Origin: a virus
IMG/VR virus record: IMGVR_UViG_3300027749_000025
Coordinates: 1-32,645 of that record
Length of the DNA stretch: 32,645 nucleotides
Strand: one strand, 5' to 3'
The position numbers were made by a program, and so were the translations under genes. Positions 1 through 8,115 of this stretch are shown here, in pieces (position 1 is the first letter of the stretch; the number at the start of each line of letters is the position of its first letter). Below the pieces are notes generated by a model. That model saw only the letters and a program-made list of their open reading frames with translations, ran no database searches and was not told the origin of the DNA.

Positions 1-127
1 CGAAACAACCGTGGCCAAGCTGAAATCATGCAGATGAATGGGTATATACCATCTAGGATTTCTACCCACGCTGTAGAAAATACCCTTGTTGGTCAATACA
101 TTGATGACGCTATCTCATGGACTTACC
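1..127. repeat. Terminal direct repeat, left copy
   Basis: These 127 bases are identical to 32519-32645. The reading frame of the gp10-like gene continues exactly across the join. The simplest reading is an assembly overlap from a circular or circularly permuted genome (127 is a common assembler k-mer length), so the unique genome is 32,518 bp. It is not evidence for a biological terminal repeat. Confidence 0.95.
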
Positions 128-816
128 AGTTAGAAGGCCATGAAATATACGTTATTTCTTTTCCCACAATAAATATTACATGGGCTTATGACATTGCATC
201 AGGAATGTGGCATAAATGGCTGTATTACAACAATAATGGACAATACGAAAGACATCGCGGTAATTGCTGTTCGGTATTCCAAGGAACTGTGCTTGTTGGG
301 GATTACTCTAACGGTACGATTTACAAGCTAGACAAACAGAATTACACCGATTCTGGCCAAACAATTCGCAGGCTTCGCAGAGCACCGCACTTGGTAACAG
401 ACTTTCAAAGAGAATACTTTGATGAGTTGCAAATACAGTTTCAGCCTGGCGTAGGCACAACTGGCGTTTCAGTTGCTACTAGCGGCAATTACTTGGGCGA
501 CACTTACGTCATTCCGTCTGATGGAACATTTACGATTGGTCCATACGATATTTACATTCTTGGTATTGCTAATCCTTTGTTACCTAGCAACGTAACTACT
601 TATCCACAGGCTATGCTCAGATGGTCAAATGACGGTGGATCAACTTGGTCTAATGAACATTGGGTAACTATTGGCCAGCAAGGACGCTACAAGAATCGTG
701 CAATTTGGAGGCGTTTGGGAACGGCTAGGGACAGAGTTTTTGAGGTGGTGATAAGCGACCCTGTAAATGCGGTTATTGTGTCTGCAAACCTTAAAACGAC
801 TTCAGGGGATAACTAA
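1..816 (+). CDS. P22 gp10-like tail accessory factor, 3' part (continues from 31349)
   Basis: This is the C-terminal 271 residues of a 661-aa protein whose first 390 codons lie at 31349-32518. Position 1 is the first base of a codon, and the frame is open from there to TAA at 814-816. The first ATG at 28 is therefore internal, not a start. The segment is rich in aromatic and beta-prone residues, with short repeated strands around WAYDIASGMWHKW and GDYSNGTIYKLD, as expected of a propeller-like tail hub. P22 gp10 assembles on the gp4 ring and plugs packaged DNA. The next gene starts on the stop codon (TAATG), so the two are translationally coupled. Family assignment rests on gene order and overall composition plus the N-terminus; it is likely but not proven. 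Confidence 0.75.
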   Translation, partial: RNNRGQAEIMQMNGYIPSRISTHAVENTLVGQYIDDAISWTYQLEGHEIYVISFPTINITWAYDIASGMWHKWLYYNNNGQYERHRGNCCSVFQGTVLVGDYSNGTIYKLDKQNYTDSGQTIRRLRRAPHLVTDFQREYFDELQIQFQPGVGTTGVSVATSGNYLGDTYVIPSDGTFTIGPYDIYILGIANPLLPSNVTTYPQAMLRWSNDGGSTWSNEHWVTIGQQGRYKNRAIWRRLGTARDRVFEVVISDPVNAVIVSANLKTTSGDN

Positions 817-1052
817 TGGCTACAGGACTTTACGGCGCAAGCCAAACCAATCCTTACCCCCAAGCCGAGTTTTTGGACGGCTCAACAAAACGCCCAACCA
901 GAGCGTGGCAACAATTCTTTTTGAATTTGCTTAACTTTTCAAGCGCTACAACTGCTACGGCTGGATCGGCATCTTTGCCGGCTAACCCAGTTGGCTTTAT
1001 AAATGTTACGGTAAATGGTCAAAATTTCAAAGTTCCTTATTACAATCAGTGA
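816..1052 (+). CDS. Small conserved phage protein of unknown function (78 aa)
   Basis: Begins on the last base of the gp10-like stop codon (TAATG) and ends just before the cupin gene, so it is part of the tail operon. The protein has an N-terminal part with a Trp/Phe-rich amphipathic segment (RAWQQFFLNLLNF, about residues 29-41), an Ala/Thr linker, and a C-terminal strand-rich tail, GFINVTVNGQNFKVPYYN. I recognise that C-terminal pattern (G-hydrophobic-N-V-x-V-x-G-x-x-x-K-V-P-x-Y-N) from many phage small proteins encoded near tail genes, but no function is established to my knowledge. Its position suggests a virion-associated role. Confidence 0.75.
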   Translation: MATGLYGASQTNPYPQAEFLDGSTKRPTRAWQQFFLNLLNFSSATTATAGSASLPANPVGFINVTVNGQNFKVPYYNQ

Positions 1053-1054
1053 CT

Positions 1055-1360
1055 ATGGAACCTACAATAATTCACCATTTTGCCGACCATTTGTATGCCA
1101 AGGAAACGCACATTCCTGCTGGGCAAACATTGATTCAGCATCAGCACAATTACAGCCATTTGTCCATTATTGCCAGTGGTAAGGTGATTGTGGCAAATGC
1201 CGGTGAAAACCACATTATTGAAGCGCCTGCTTGCATTGAAATTAAAGCGGGTTTGAATCACGGCGTAAAAGCCCTGACCGATGTTATTTGGTATTGCATC
1301 CACTCTACTGAAGAAAAAGACCCAGCAAAAGTGGATGAAGTTTTAATCAAAGGGGATTAG
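1055..1360 (+). CDS. Cupin-fold protein in the tail operon
   Basis: A 101-aa single-domain cupin. Motif 1 is visible as PAGQTLIQHQHNYSHLSIIASG: it keeps the H-x-H pair and the final Gly but has His where classical cupins often have Glu. Motif 2 includes KAGLNHGVKAL with the conserved His. A WYCIHSTEE segment follows. The three or four His could bind a metal ion, but no substrate can be inferred. ATG at 1055 is chosen; a GTG at 1049 would overlap the preceding stop (GTGA) and add two residues, and neither has a strong ribosome binding site. The gene lies between tail-factor and ejection-protein genes, so it is either a virion component or a hitchhiking accessory gene. Confidence 0.75.
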   Translation: MEPTIIHHFADHLYAKETHIPAGQTLIQHQHNYSHLSIIASGKVIVANAGENHIIEAPACIEIKAGLNHGVKALTDVIWYCIHSTEEKDPAKVDEVLIKGD

Positions 1361-1361
1361 T

Positions 1362-2138
1362 ATGGCATGGATTCCAGCAGCAATTATGGGCGGCTCAAGT
1401 TTATTGGGCGGTTTGTTTTCAGGCTCAAGTGCAAAAAAGGGCGCTCAAATACAAGCTGATGCGGCGCAACAATCTGCTAATTTGCAGAAGCAGATGTTTG
1501 ACGTACAGAATGCCCAGCAAGCTCCTTTTCGTCAAACAGGCTATAACGCCCTTAACCAAATCGGTCAGCTTGGTAGTGGCACTTATGGGATGTATGACGC
1601 AACTGGCAACGTCACAGGTCAAGGTCAAGGCTCTGGTTATTTAACACAACAGTTTGGACCAGAGCAGTTTGCGGCAGGCATGGACCCAGGCTACGCATTC
1701 CGACTTGCCCAAGGTCAACGTCAATTAGCAGCTCAACAAAATGCCGCTGGTGGGCTTATTGGTGGTAACGCTTTAACTGGTATGCAAGACTATACCCAAG
1801 GCCAAGCTAGCCAAGAATATGGAAATGCTTTTAATCGTTTTAACACTCAACGTAGCAACATTTACAACACTTTGGCATCTATGGCTGGTTTAGGACAAAC
1901 TTCACTTGGCCAAACTACTGGAGCTGCAGTAAATGCCGGTAGCAATATTGGCAACGCAATTTCCAATGTAGGCTCCGCTTTGGGTAGTGGCCAAGTTGGT
2001 CAAGCTAATGCTTTGGGTGGCGGTCTAGCGGGAGCCGGTAGTTCTTATTTGCTTTCGCAATTGTTAGCGCCAAAAGCTGGTAGTTCTGATGTAAGCGGTG
2101 GTAATTTTATGAAATCTTACAACGCAATAGGTCAATAA
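1362..2138 (+). CDS. Candidate DNA ejection (internal virion) protein, P22 gp7-type
   Basis: A 258-aa protein. It starts with a hydrophobic Gly-rich segment (MAWIPAAIMGGSSLLGGLFSG), followed by an Ala/Gln-rich helical region (QIQADAAQQSANLQKQMFDV) and a long Gly/Gln/Asn-rich low-complexity body, with another Gly-rich stretch near the C-terminus. This composition and the typical start are characteristic of phage internal virion proteins ejected with DNA. The upstream AAAGGGG supports the ATG at 1362. It is the first of three consecutive genes matching the order of P22 genes 7, 20 and 16. The ejection role is inferred from position and composition. Confidence 0.7.
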   Translation: MAWIPAAIMGGSSLLGGLFSGSSAKKGAQIQADAAQQSANLQKQMFDVQNAQQAPFRQTGYNALNQIGQLGSGTYGMYDATGNVTGQGQGSGYLTQQFGPEQFAAGMDPGYAFRLAQGQRQLAAQQNAAGGLIGGNALTGMQDYTQGQASQEYGNAFNRFNTQRSNIYNTLASMAGLGQTSLGQTTGAAVNAGSNIGNAISNVGSALGSGQVGQANALGGGLAGAGSSYLLSQLLAPKAGSSDVSGGNFMKSYNAIGQ

Positions 2139-2141
2139 ATC

Positions 2142-3710
2142 ATGGCAGATTTCACACCAGTAGGAACACAAATCAAACCACCTCAAGGAATGTCCTTGGG
2201 TGAGATGGTCAATATGGCCAACGCTGCCCAGCAGTATCAGCAAGCGCAACAGATGAACCCTGTTCAACTAGAAAGAGCGCAAACAGAACTTGGCAGATTG
2301 AAAACTCTTTTGCCTTTGGAGGTATCTAGAGCAACATCAGAAGCAGGCCGATCAGGAATTGAATACAACGTAGCTGGCGAAACAGCAGAACCTCGCATTT
2401 CTCAAGCAAAATCAGCAGCCGAAACCGCCCAAACAGAAGCGCTAAAAAGTAAATATGGGTTAAATGCGCAGTATCAGGATGATTTAACAAAAATCATGGG
2501 TGGGTATGCCAATGATGCAAGATTATCTCCTGATGCTTTAAAGAAAAATCCTGCAAATGCTGCTGAAGTAATGCACGAAATTAAAGCTCAAGCAATTGCT
2601 AGAGGAATCCCAACACAGGGATTAGATATGGCTACAACGCCTGGAATGATGACGGCAATCCAAAACCCAACGGCGTTTCCTGCTCATTTGCAAAACATGA
2701 TAAACATAGGTTTGTCTGCATCTGAAAAGAGAGCTGCTGGATTAGAGAAGGTTGAAACTACACCATCTGGTCAAGTTATTAGAACTACACCAGCAATTTA
2801 CGGCAATCAACCTAAAGTTTCTTTTGAATCTCCTGGCGGTATTTCTCCAGCGCCTAGCATTGTTGAAGTTAATGGCATCAAGTATTTTGCAGGACCACCT
2901 AAAACGCCAGGCGGTCAACCAACATTGCAACCAGTACCAGCGCCAAGCGGTGGATCAGCTACCACAGGAAATGTCGCGCCTCCTGCGGCGGTCACCGGAG
3001 CAAAAATTCCAGAGGCAACCACAAGAACACCTTTAGTCAAAGAAGATATGCCTGTGGCCAAAGGCGGCTTGACGCAAATGAATACCCAGCAACAAACTAG
3101 ATATGAGGCTGGTCAAAAAATGTTTGCTGATGCGGCAACTGCAAACCAAAACGCAGCCGATCAAGGCATTATTCTTAAGAGCATCAAACAAAACTTAGCC
3201 CAAGCGCAAAGTAGCAAGCCTGGCCAATTATTGCGCCAAGGTGGAAAATTCTTGGCTGGTAATGAGCAATTAGACACATTGCTTAAAGACTTATCGCAAA
3301 ACCAATTATTGCAAGCCAAAATGATGGGCGGTGTTGATTCGGTCAATGCACAAAATACTGTTGCTGTAGCTAACGGTTCTGGTGACATTGATCCCAAAGC
3401 ACTAGCCAAAATTGTTGAACGTACTGATGCAACTCGATTGGCGGCGCAGATGTACAACCAAGGTTTATCTTCATACAAAGGCAAAGACCCATACAACTCA
3501 GCTATTCATGCCGACAATTTTCAACAAGCATGGAAAAGCAACTATGACCCACGCATTTTTATGGTGGAAAACATTAATGCTTCTGACAGAACACCAAAGC
3601 AAAAACAAGAAGACATTAAACGCATAATTGGAATTTCCACGCCTGCTGAACTCCAACAGTTAAAACAAAAAGCAATTAACATTAGACGACTACAAACAGG
3701 GGACTTCTAA
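2142..3710 (+). CDS. Candidate DNA ejection protein (second of three)
   Basis: A 522-aa Gln/Ala/Pro-rich protein. Residues ~1-120 are predicted helical (QQYQQAQQMNPVQLERAQTEL). A disordered Pro/Thr/Gly linker at ~245-310 follows, then a second helical half. No enzymatic motif is visible. It starts three bases after the previous stop and ends overlapping the next start (TAATG at 3708-3712), so the three ejection genes form one tightly packed transcription unit. By position it corresponds to P22 gp20 or gp16. No recognisable transglycosylase domain is seen. Confidence 0.65.
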   Translation: MADFTPVGTQIKPPQGMSLGEMVNMANAAQQYQQAQQMNPVQLERAQTELGRLKTLLPLEVSRATSEAGRSGIEYNVAGETAEPRISQAKSAAETAQTEALKSKYGLNAQYQDDLTKIMGGYANDARLSPDALKKNPANAAEVMHEIKAQAIARGIPTQGLDMATTPGMMTAIQNPTAFPAHLQNMINIGLSASEKRAAGLEKVETTPSGQVIRTTPAIYGNQPKVSFESPGGISPAPSIVEVNGIKYFAGPPKTPGGQPTLQPVPAPSGGSATTGNVAPPAAVTGAKIPEATTRTPLVKEDMPVAKGGLTQMNTQQQTRYEAGQKMFADAATANQNAADQGIILKSIKQNLAQAQSSKPGQLLRQGGKFLAGNEQLDTLLKDLSQNQLLQAKMMGGVDSVNAQNTVAVANGSGDIDPKALAKIVERTDATRLAAQMYNQGLSSYKGKDPYNSAIHADNFQQAWKSNYDPRIFMVENINASDRTPKQKQEDIKRIIGISTPAELQQLKQKAINIRRLQTGDF

Positions 3711-5851
3711 TGGCTGATTATTCAAATGATGCAACCATTTCTGCATTTGATGTCCCACAAGATTTAACAGCGCCTAAGAAAAGCGCAATGTTTGGCCGCA
3801 GATTAGATTTGCAGCCTGATGCTGAAAACTTGCAACCTACACAAGAATTTTCGCCTTATTCTTTAGACCCTACCATTAACGCTTTTAATGCATTAGAAAC
3901 AATTCAAAACGCTTTTAGCCCCGAACCCACCGCAAGGCCAAAAGGCAACCCCCTTGTTGGTGAAGCACTGATGAAAATGTTTCAGCTAAGACAAGGCGCA
4001 CAAGCTACTGGATTGTCTGCTTTGGATTTGCCTTTAGGTTTGCCTGCTCAAGTTGCTGGCGGTTTAACTTATGGTGGAGCTTTAATGGGCGGCTCAACAC
4101 CAGAACGCGCACAACAAATATCCGAATACGTTTCAACCCCTTTATCGTATTTGCAACCTGGCAATTTAGCTAATTTAAAAGATAATCAAATTGGTCAAGG
4201 CACGGCTTCTTATGAGGCAAGCCCAGTTAGTCAAGTTATGGAATTTGTTAATAAATATGGCGCACAACCCGCCATGGATATGTTAATTAGTCGAGGTTAT
4301 TCGCCTGAATCTGCCCACCACCTTGTTGCAAATGCATTATTAGTTATTCCAGGGGGCATTAAGCTAGGAAAAATGGGGCTTAAAGTTGCTAGAGAAATTC
4401 CATCTTACGCAGCAGAATTAAGAACTGGTGAGCCAACTCGCATTGAGCCACAAATGGACGTTAGCCAAATGCCTCAAAACGTTGGAGCTGCTCAAGCATC
4501 ACCGGCTGCGGTTTTGCGTGGAAATGTGAATGCGGCAATTGCAAATGCATCGCCTGAATTGCAATCACATATTCAATCTAAACCATTGGAATCTGTTAAT
4601 GTGCCTGCTATTGAAACACGCGCTTTGGAAGAAAAGCATGGAGTGGATTTAACTGCGGGGCAACGCACAGGTGATTTAAATCGTTATGTAGATGAATGGA
4701 ATGCTCGAGGTAAAACAGATACTTTAAGCAATCATTTTGCTAACCAACCCAAACAATTGGCAGATGCATTTGAAACCGCAAAAATCAAACACGCCCCTGA
4801 TATATCAGCAACCGCTGACGCATCTGAACTTGGTCAACATGAAATTAATGGTTTAGCGGCAAAAGACAAAATTCGTCTTGACAATATTTCACAAGCCTAC
4901 AAAGCACTTGAAGATGCTAATGGTGGAAATTTCCCAATTGATGTAGGAACATTACAAACAAATATATCAACGGCATTAACAAAAGGCATGAAAACAAATC
5001 GTGTTTCGCCTGAAATTAATGCTGATCTAAAATCGTTCTATGAAAATCCAACATTTGAACAATACGAAAATTTGCGAACAAATTTAGCAAATGATATGAG
5101 AACAGGAGAGCCTAACAAAAGGGCGGCTGCTTATCTTATTAGGCAAGAAGTGGAAAAACTGCCTGTATTTAATGAAGAAAATGCCGCATTTGATCCGCAA
5201 GCAGCTCAGTTAAAACAATTGGCAGATAAAGCACGATCTTTGTACAAAGAAAGACAAGATGTTATTCGATCTAATCCTGCATACAAAGCTGCAGTAAAAG
5301 AATTCGATAGTTTAGAAGATGCATCATCACAAGGTGAAAGCCTTAATGCAGCTAACTTTCACAAAAAATATGTGTCAACTGCAACGCCTGAAGCAATTAG
5401 ACGCATGAAAGCAGAAATCGATCCTAATGACATTGCTAATCAAGCTATGACATTTGCAGAACTTGATAGAGCCAAAAATCAACAAGTAAATGCAAATTCA
5501 TCTAACGTGAAGTCAGATAGATTTGCTGATTTTTTGCTTAAAGAATCGCCAAGATTAAAAGCAGCACTACCGCCAGAAGCAATGCAAGATGTTTCTGAAT
5601 TAGGTTTACTGTCAAGCAAAATTGGCAAACCTCAAGCTGGTGTGTTTAATCATTCAAATTCATTTAGTGCTTATCTTAAAGAATTGGCAACGCAAGGATT
5701 AGCTACCGCAGCAGAAGCTAAATTAGCATCAGCTACTGCTGGCGCATCTGTACCATTCACAATGGCCGGAAAACAATGGATGTTGTCTAGAGGACATGAA
5801 AATTATGCAAGACAAGCAATTCATCCATTTAGTGGTTTAACCAAGGATTAA
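3710..5851 (+). CDS. Candidate DNA ejection protein (third, large)
   Basis: A 713-aa protein, the largest of the ejection-gene set. The N-terminal ~90 residues look disordered. Two Gly-rich hydrophobic segments follow (around LPAQVAGGLTYGGALMGG and LLVIPGGIKLGKMGLKV) that could insert into a membrane. The C-terminal half is helical and charged, and includes GVDLTAGQRTGD, a pattern I associate with phage injection proteins. The start overlaps the previous stop by one base. The membrane-interacting segments fit a protein that helps build the DNA channel through the host envelope. Function is inferred, not demonstrated. Confidence 0.65.
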   Translation: MADYSNDATISAFDVPQDLTAPKKSAMFGRRLDLQPDAENLQPTQEFSPYSLDPTINAFNALETIQNAFSPEPTARPKGNPLVGEALMKMFQLRQGAQATGLSALDLPLGLPAQVAGGLTYGGALMGGSTPERAQQISEYVSTPLSYLQPGNLANLKDNQIGQGTASYEASPVSQVMEFVNKYGAQPAMDMLISRGYSPESAHHLVANALLVIPGGIKLGKMGLKVAREIPSYAAELRTGEPTRIEPQMDVSQMPQNVGAAQASPAAVLRGNVNAAIANASPELQSHIQSKPLESVNVPAIETRALEEKHGVDLTAGQRTGDLNRYVDEWNARGKTDTLSNHFANQPKQLADAFETAKIKHAPDISATADASELGQHEINGLAAKDKIRLDNISQAYKALEDANGGNFPIDVGTLQTNISTALTKGMKTNRVSPEINADLKSFYENPTFEQYENLRTNLANDMRTGEPNKRAAAYLIRQEVEKLPVFNEENAAFDPQAAQLKQLADKARSLYKERQDVIRSNPAYKAAVKEFDSLEDASSQGESLNAANFHKKYVSTATPEAIRRMKAEIDPNDIANQAMTFAELDRAKNQQVNANSSNVKSDRFADFLLKESPRLKAALPPEAMQDVSELGLLSSKIGKPQAGVFNHSNSFSAYLKELATQGLATAAEAKLASATAGASVPFTMAGKQWMLSRGHENYARQAIHPFSGLTKD

Positions 5852-5854
5852 AAA

Positions 5855-6595
5855 ATGGCAGTCAATCTTTCACCAATCGGCAATGGTTTTCAATTCTTGA
5901 CGACCACAGGACTACCCTTAAACGGTGGTTTGATCTACACCTATCAGGCTGGCTCAACAACGCCTTTAACCACCTATTCAGACATCAATGGAGCTATTGC
6001 TAACACCAATCCTATTGTGCTGGGTACAGATGGCCGACCACAAGGTGAGATTTGGTTAACGTATGGCTTTAATTACAAGTTTGTTTTGCAGACCTCTACA
6101 GGTTCCACCATACAGACTTATGACAACTTATATGGAATTATTGGAACTACCGCTGCAACAGGGACAACCATACCAGCAGGCTTGATTTCGCTATGGTATG
6201 GATCAATAGGTAGCATTCCATCGGGCTGGTATTTGTGTGATGGTTCAAACGGTACGCCTGATTTGCGTGATCGTTTTGTTGTTGGAGCTGGATCAACATA
6301 TTCTGTTGCCGCAACTGGTGGTTCAACAACGCACACATTAACCACAAGTGAAATGCCAAGCCACACGCATACTGCAACTTCTGTGGTTACTGATCCTGGG
6401 CACTTCCACACTGGTGGCGCTGTTTTGGTTGGTTCTGCTAGAGCAGCGGGTGGTGATACAACTATGGTTGCAGCCAATACAGCATCAGCAGTGACAGGTA
6501 TTACTGTTGCTACAACTAATGCCGCAACCGGATCAGGAACAGCGTTTAACATTCTTAACCCCTACTACGCACTTGCGTACATCATGAAGAGTTAA
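5855..6595 (+). CDS. Tail fibre with phage tail collar domain
   Basis: A 246-aa protein with two parts. Residues ~1-92 form a beta-rich N-terminal module (GLPLNGGLIYTYQAGSTTP, then GTDGRPQGEIWL) that is common at the base of tail fibres and spikes and probably attaches it to the virion. Residues ~105-246 are a collar-type domain: GSIPSGWYLCDGSNGTPDLRDRFVVGAG, a His/Thr-rich middle (EMPSHTHTATS) and the typical end NPYYALAYIMKS. AAGGA at 5843-5847 supports the ATG. It sits between the ejection genes and the lysis cassette, and probably contributes to receptor contact together with the fibre genes at 25983 and 28734. Confidence 0.85.
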   Translation: MAVNLSPIGNGFQFLTTTGLPLNGGLIYTYQAGSTTPLTTYSDINGAIANTNPIVLGTDGRPQGEIWLTYGFNYKFVLQTSTGSTIQTYDNLYGIIGTTAATGTTIPAGLISLWYGSIGSIPSGWYLCDGSNGTPDLRDRFVVGAGSTYSVAATGGSTTHTLTTSEMPSHTHTATSVVTDPGHFHTGGAVLVGSARAAGGDTTMVAANTASAVTGITVATTNAATGSGTAFNILNPYYALAYIMKS

Positions 6596-6597
6596 TC

Positions 6598-6807
6598 ATG
6601 GATGAAAAAATTGACTTGGTTAAATACGGCGTTCTTTGGCAAAAAGTTGAAGAGCTTGAAAAGAAAATTGACAAGCTAGAGGATGGTATGGCCACGCTGT
6701 TGGCGTTAGCTAATCAATCCAAGGGCGGGTTTTGGATGGGCATGGTTGTTGTTTCTGTGATTTCTAGCCTTATTGGTTATCTAACCAACTGGCTACACAA
6801 GGGTTAA
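6598..6807 (+). CDS. Small coiled-coil membrane protein, XhlA-like lysis accessory
   Basis: A 69-aa protein: an N-terminal amphipathic heptad region (VEELEKKIDKLEDGMATLLAL) followed by one transmembrane segment (FWMGMVVVSVISSLIGYLTNWL) and a short basic tail. This architecture matches hemolysin XhlA-type accessory proteins found beside holins. It begins three bases after the collar-fibre stop and opens a cassette of membrane proteins that ends in an endolysin. A role in membrane lesion formation is inferred from architecture and position. Confidence 0.65.
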   Translation: MDEKIDLVKYGVLWQKVEELEKKIDKLEDGMATLLALANQSKGGFWMGMVVVSVISSLIGYLTNWLHKG

Positions 6808-6809
6808 AA

Positions 6810-7475
6810 ATTGATCCTCTTTCAATTCTCTTTGCTGCGAATGCGTGTGTTGCAGCTATTAAGCAAGGCTGTGATTTATATAAGCAGGCTAAGACTTCTT
6901 TCATGGAGGTCAAGTCTACTGTTGAGGAAATTGTCGGAGATGTTAGACAAGTTCAGTCGTTTTGGTCAAAGCTCTTTGGTTCGCCCAAGCCTGTGGCGCA
7001 AAAGACGAACAAAAAAGAAAAGTTTGTAGCGGTTGACGAAACGCAAGTTATGGCTGACATTGTTAGCCAGCTTACACAGTTTTTTAAATTGCAAGAACAG
7101 TTGGCGGCGCACATAAGGGAAGAGGAAGAAAAGTCAAAGAACGTCTATGACCCTGATGCCAACTTAATGGAGGCAGCCCTAAAGCGGGTGATGGCTCAAG
7201 ACCAGATGGTTGCGTTGGAGGTGGAGATTAGGGAGGCAATGGTGTACGGCGCTCCTAAAGAGATGGGCGCGTTGTATAGCAAAACCTTTGAGATGCGTGA
7301 CGTTATTCAGGAAGAGCAAGACAAGGCAAGAAAGAAGCGAGACAATGAATCATGGCAACGCAAGGAAGAGGAACGGCTGCTAAGAGAAAAACAGGCGTAT
7401 CTGCTAGCGACTATCCTATTCCTCCTATATATGTGGTTACTCCTCGGCCTCTTACTCAAGATTGGGAAAACGTGA
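6810..7475 (+). CDS. Membrane-anchored coiled-coil protein of the lysis cassette, probable ATT start
   Basis: The first ATG in frame is at 6903 (190 aa), but the frame is open upstream and encodes a natural N-terminus, IDPLSILFAANACVAAIKQG, ending in phase with an ATT codon at 6810. AAGG at 6799-6802 lies seven bases before it. No ATG, GTG or TTG exists in this frame between 6789 and 6903; CTG at 6789 is an alternative. The 221-aa product has an N-terminal hydrophobic/amphipathic segment, a Lys/Glu-rich helical middle (residues ~70-195) and a C-terminal membrane segment (AYLLATILFLLYMWLLLGLLL). The last 124 bases overlap the next gene in another frame. A lysis or envelope role is inferred from context. 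Confidence 0.6.
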   Translation: MDPLSILFAANACVAAIKQGCDLYKQAKTSFMEVKSTVEEIVGDVRQVQSFWSKLFGSPKPVAQKTNKKEKFVAVDETQVMADIVSQLTQFFKLQEQLAAHIREEEEKSKNVYDPDANLMEAALKRVMAQDQMVALEVEIREAMVYGAPKEMGALYSKTFEMRDVIQEEQDKARKKRDNESWQRKEEERLLREKQAYLLATILFLLYMWLLLGLLLKIGKT

Positions 7476-7621
7476 TGGGTTGGATTGCTGCTTGTGTGTT
7501 GGTAGTTATGTTGCTACCTCTTTTGGCTAACTTGTATATAGATGTACTTGAAGCTAAACAAGAAGCAAAGCACCAGCAAGAGCAAGTTCAAAAGTTGATT
7601 AACAAAGCAAAGGAAAAATAA
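7352..7621 (+). CDS. Small membrane protein overlapping the previous gene; lysis cassette
   Basis: An 89-aa protein with a Lys/Arg-rich N-terminus, a Pro-rich stretch (ASDYPIPPIYVVTPRPL), one transmembrane segment (GWIAACVLVVMLLPLLANLYI) and a C-terminal heptad-like helix (EAKQEAKHQQEQVQKLI). The order membrane segment then coiled coil resembles an inner-membrane spanin, but no lipoprotein partner is visible. The start at 7352 lies inside the preceding gene. An internal ATG at 7472 overlaps the preceding stop as ATGA and could give a 49-residue short form with just the membrane segment and coiled coil. The DYPIPP and TQDWE motifs look like real protein, so I favour the long form. Confidence 0.6.
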   Translation: MATQGRGTAAKRKTGVSASDYPIPPIYVVTPRPLTQDWENVMGWIAACVLVVMLLPLLANLYIDVLEAKQEAKHQQEQVQKLINKAKEK

Positions 7622-8115
7622 TGGATTGGCTAAAACAAGTTGCGCCCACTATTGCAACAGCATTCGGTGGTCCATTAGCTGGCTTGGCGGTTGACGCTAT
7701 CAGCAAAGCTATTGGAGTTGACCCTAAAGACGTTAATAAGACCATTGCCGAGGGCAAGTTATCTGCTGAACAGATAGGCGCTATCAAACAAGCTGAAATC
7801 GCTATGGCAGCTCGCGCCCAAGAATTAGGCTTAGACTTTGAAAAGATCGCCGTAGACGACCGCAAATCAGCGCGTCAGATGCAAGCCTCCACCCAGTCTT
7901 ACATACCTGGTCTGATGGCCATTGCTGTAACTTTGGGTTTCTTTGGCATCTTGGTTGGCTTGATGACTGAACACTTTAAAACATCTGATGCGCTAATGTT
8001 GATGTTAGGCAGTTTGGGTACAGCTTGGACCGGCATCATTGCGTTTTACTTTGGTTCTTCTGCTGGTAGCCAAAAAAAGGACGAACTACTCCATAAATCG
8101 AGTCCAACTCCATGA
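7621..8115 (+). CDS. Holin of the GTA three-TM type
   Basis: A 164-aa protein with an N-terminal hydrophobic Gly-rich region (VAPTIATAFGGPLAGLAVDAIS), an amphipathic charged middle with DRKSARQM, and two clear membrane segments (YIPGLMAIAVTLGFFGILVG and LMLGSLGTAWTGIIAFYFGS). The GGPLAGLA...AIGV pattern is characteristic of the 3TM holin family first defined in gene transfer agents. It probably forms the inner-membrane lesion that lets the endolysin reach the peptidoglycan. Its start overlaps the previous stop (TAATGG) and its end overlaps the endolysin start (ATGA), giving translational coupling. Confidence 0.8.
   Translation: MDWLKQVAPTIATAFGGPLAGLAVDAISKAIGVDPKDVNKTIAEGKLSAEQIGAIKQAEIAMAARAQELGLDFEKIAVDDRKSARQMQASTQSYIPGLMAIAVTLGFFGILVGLMTEHFKTSDALMLMLGSLGTAWTGIIAFYFGSSAGSQKKDELLHKSSPTP

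Noticed and set aside
1-127. Biological direct terminal repeat (T7-like ends)
   Set aside because: The length equals a common assembler k-mer and the repeat lies inside a coding gene; a circularly permuted headful genome fits the P22-like gene set better.
28-816. Stand-alone 262-aa gene starting at ATG 28
   Set aside because: The frame continues upstream through the circular join to ATG 31349; ATG 28 is internal.
6118-6552. 144-aa minus-strand frame opposite the collar fibre
   Set aside because: Val/Pro/Ala-rich antisense shadow of a Gly/Thr/Ala-rich gene, without a ribosome binding site or neighbours on that strand.
6811-7029. 72-aa frame starting with TTG
   Set aside because: Its translation is Leu/Arg-rich shadow sequence; the neighbouring frame starting at ATT 6810 gives the natural protein.
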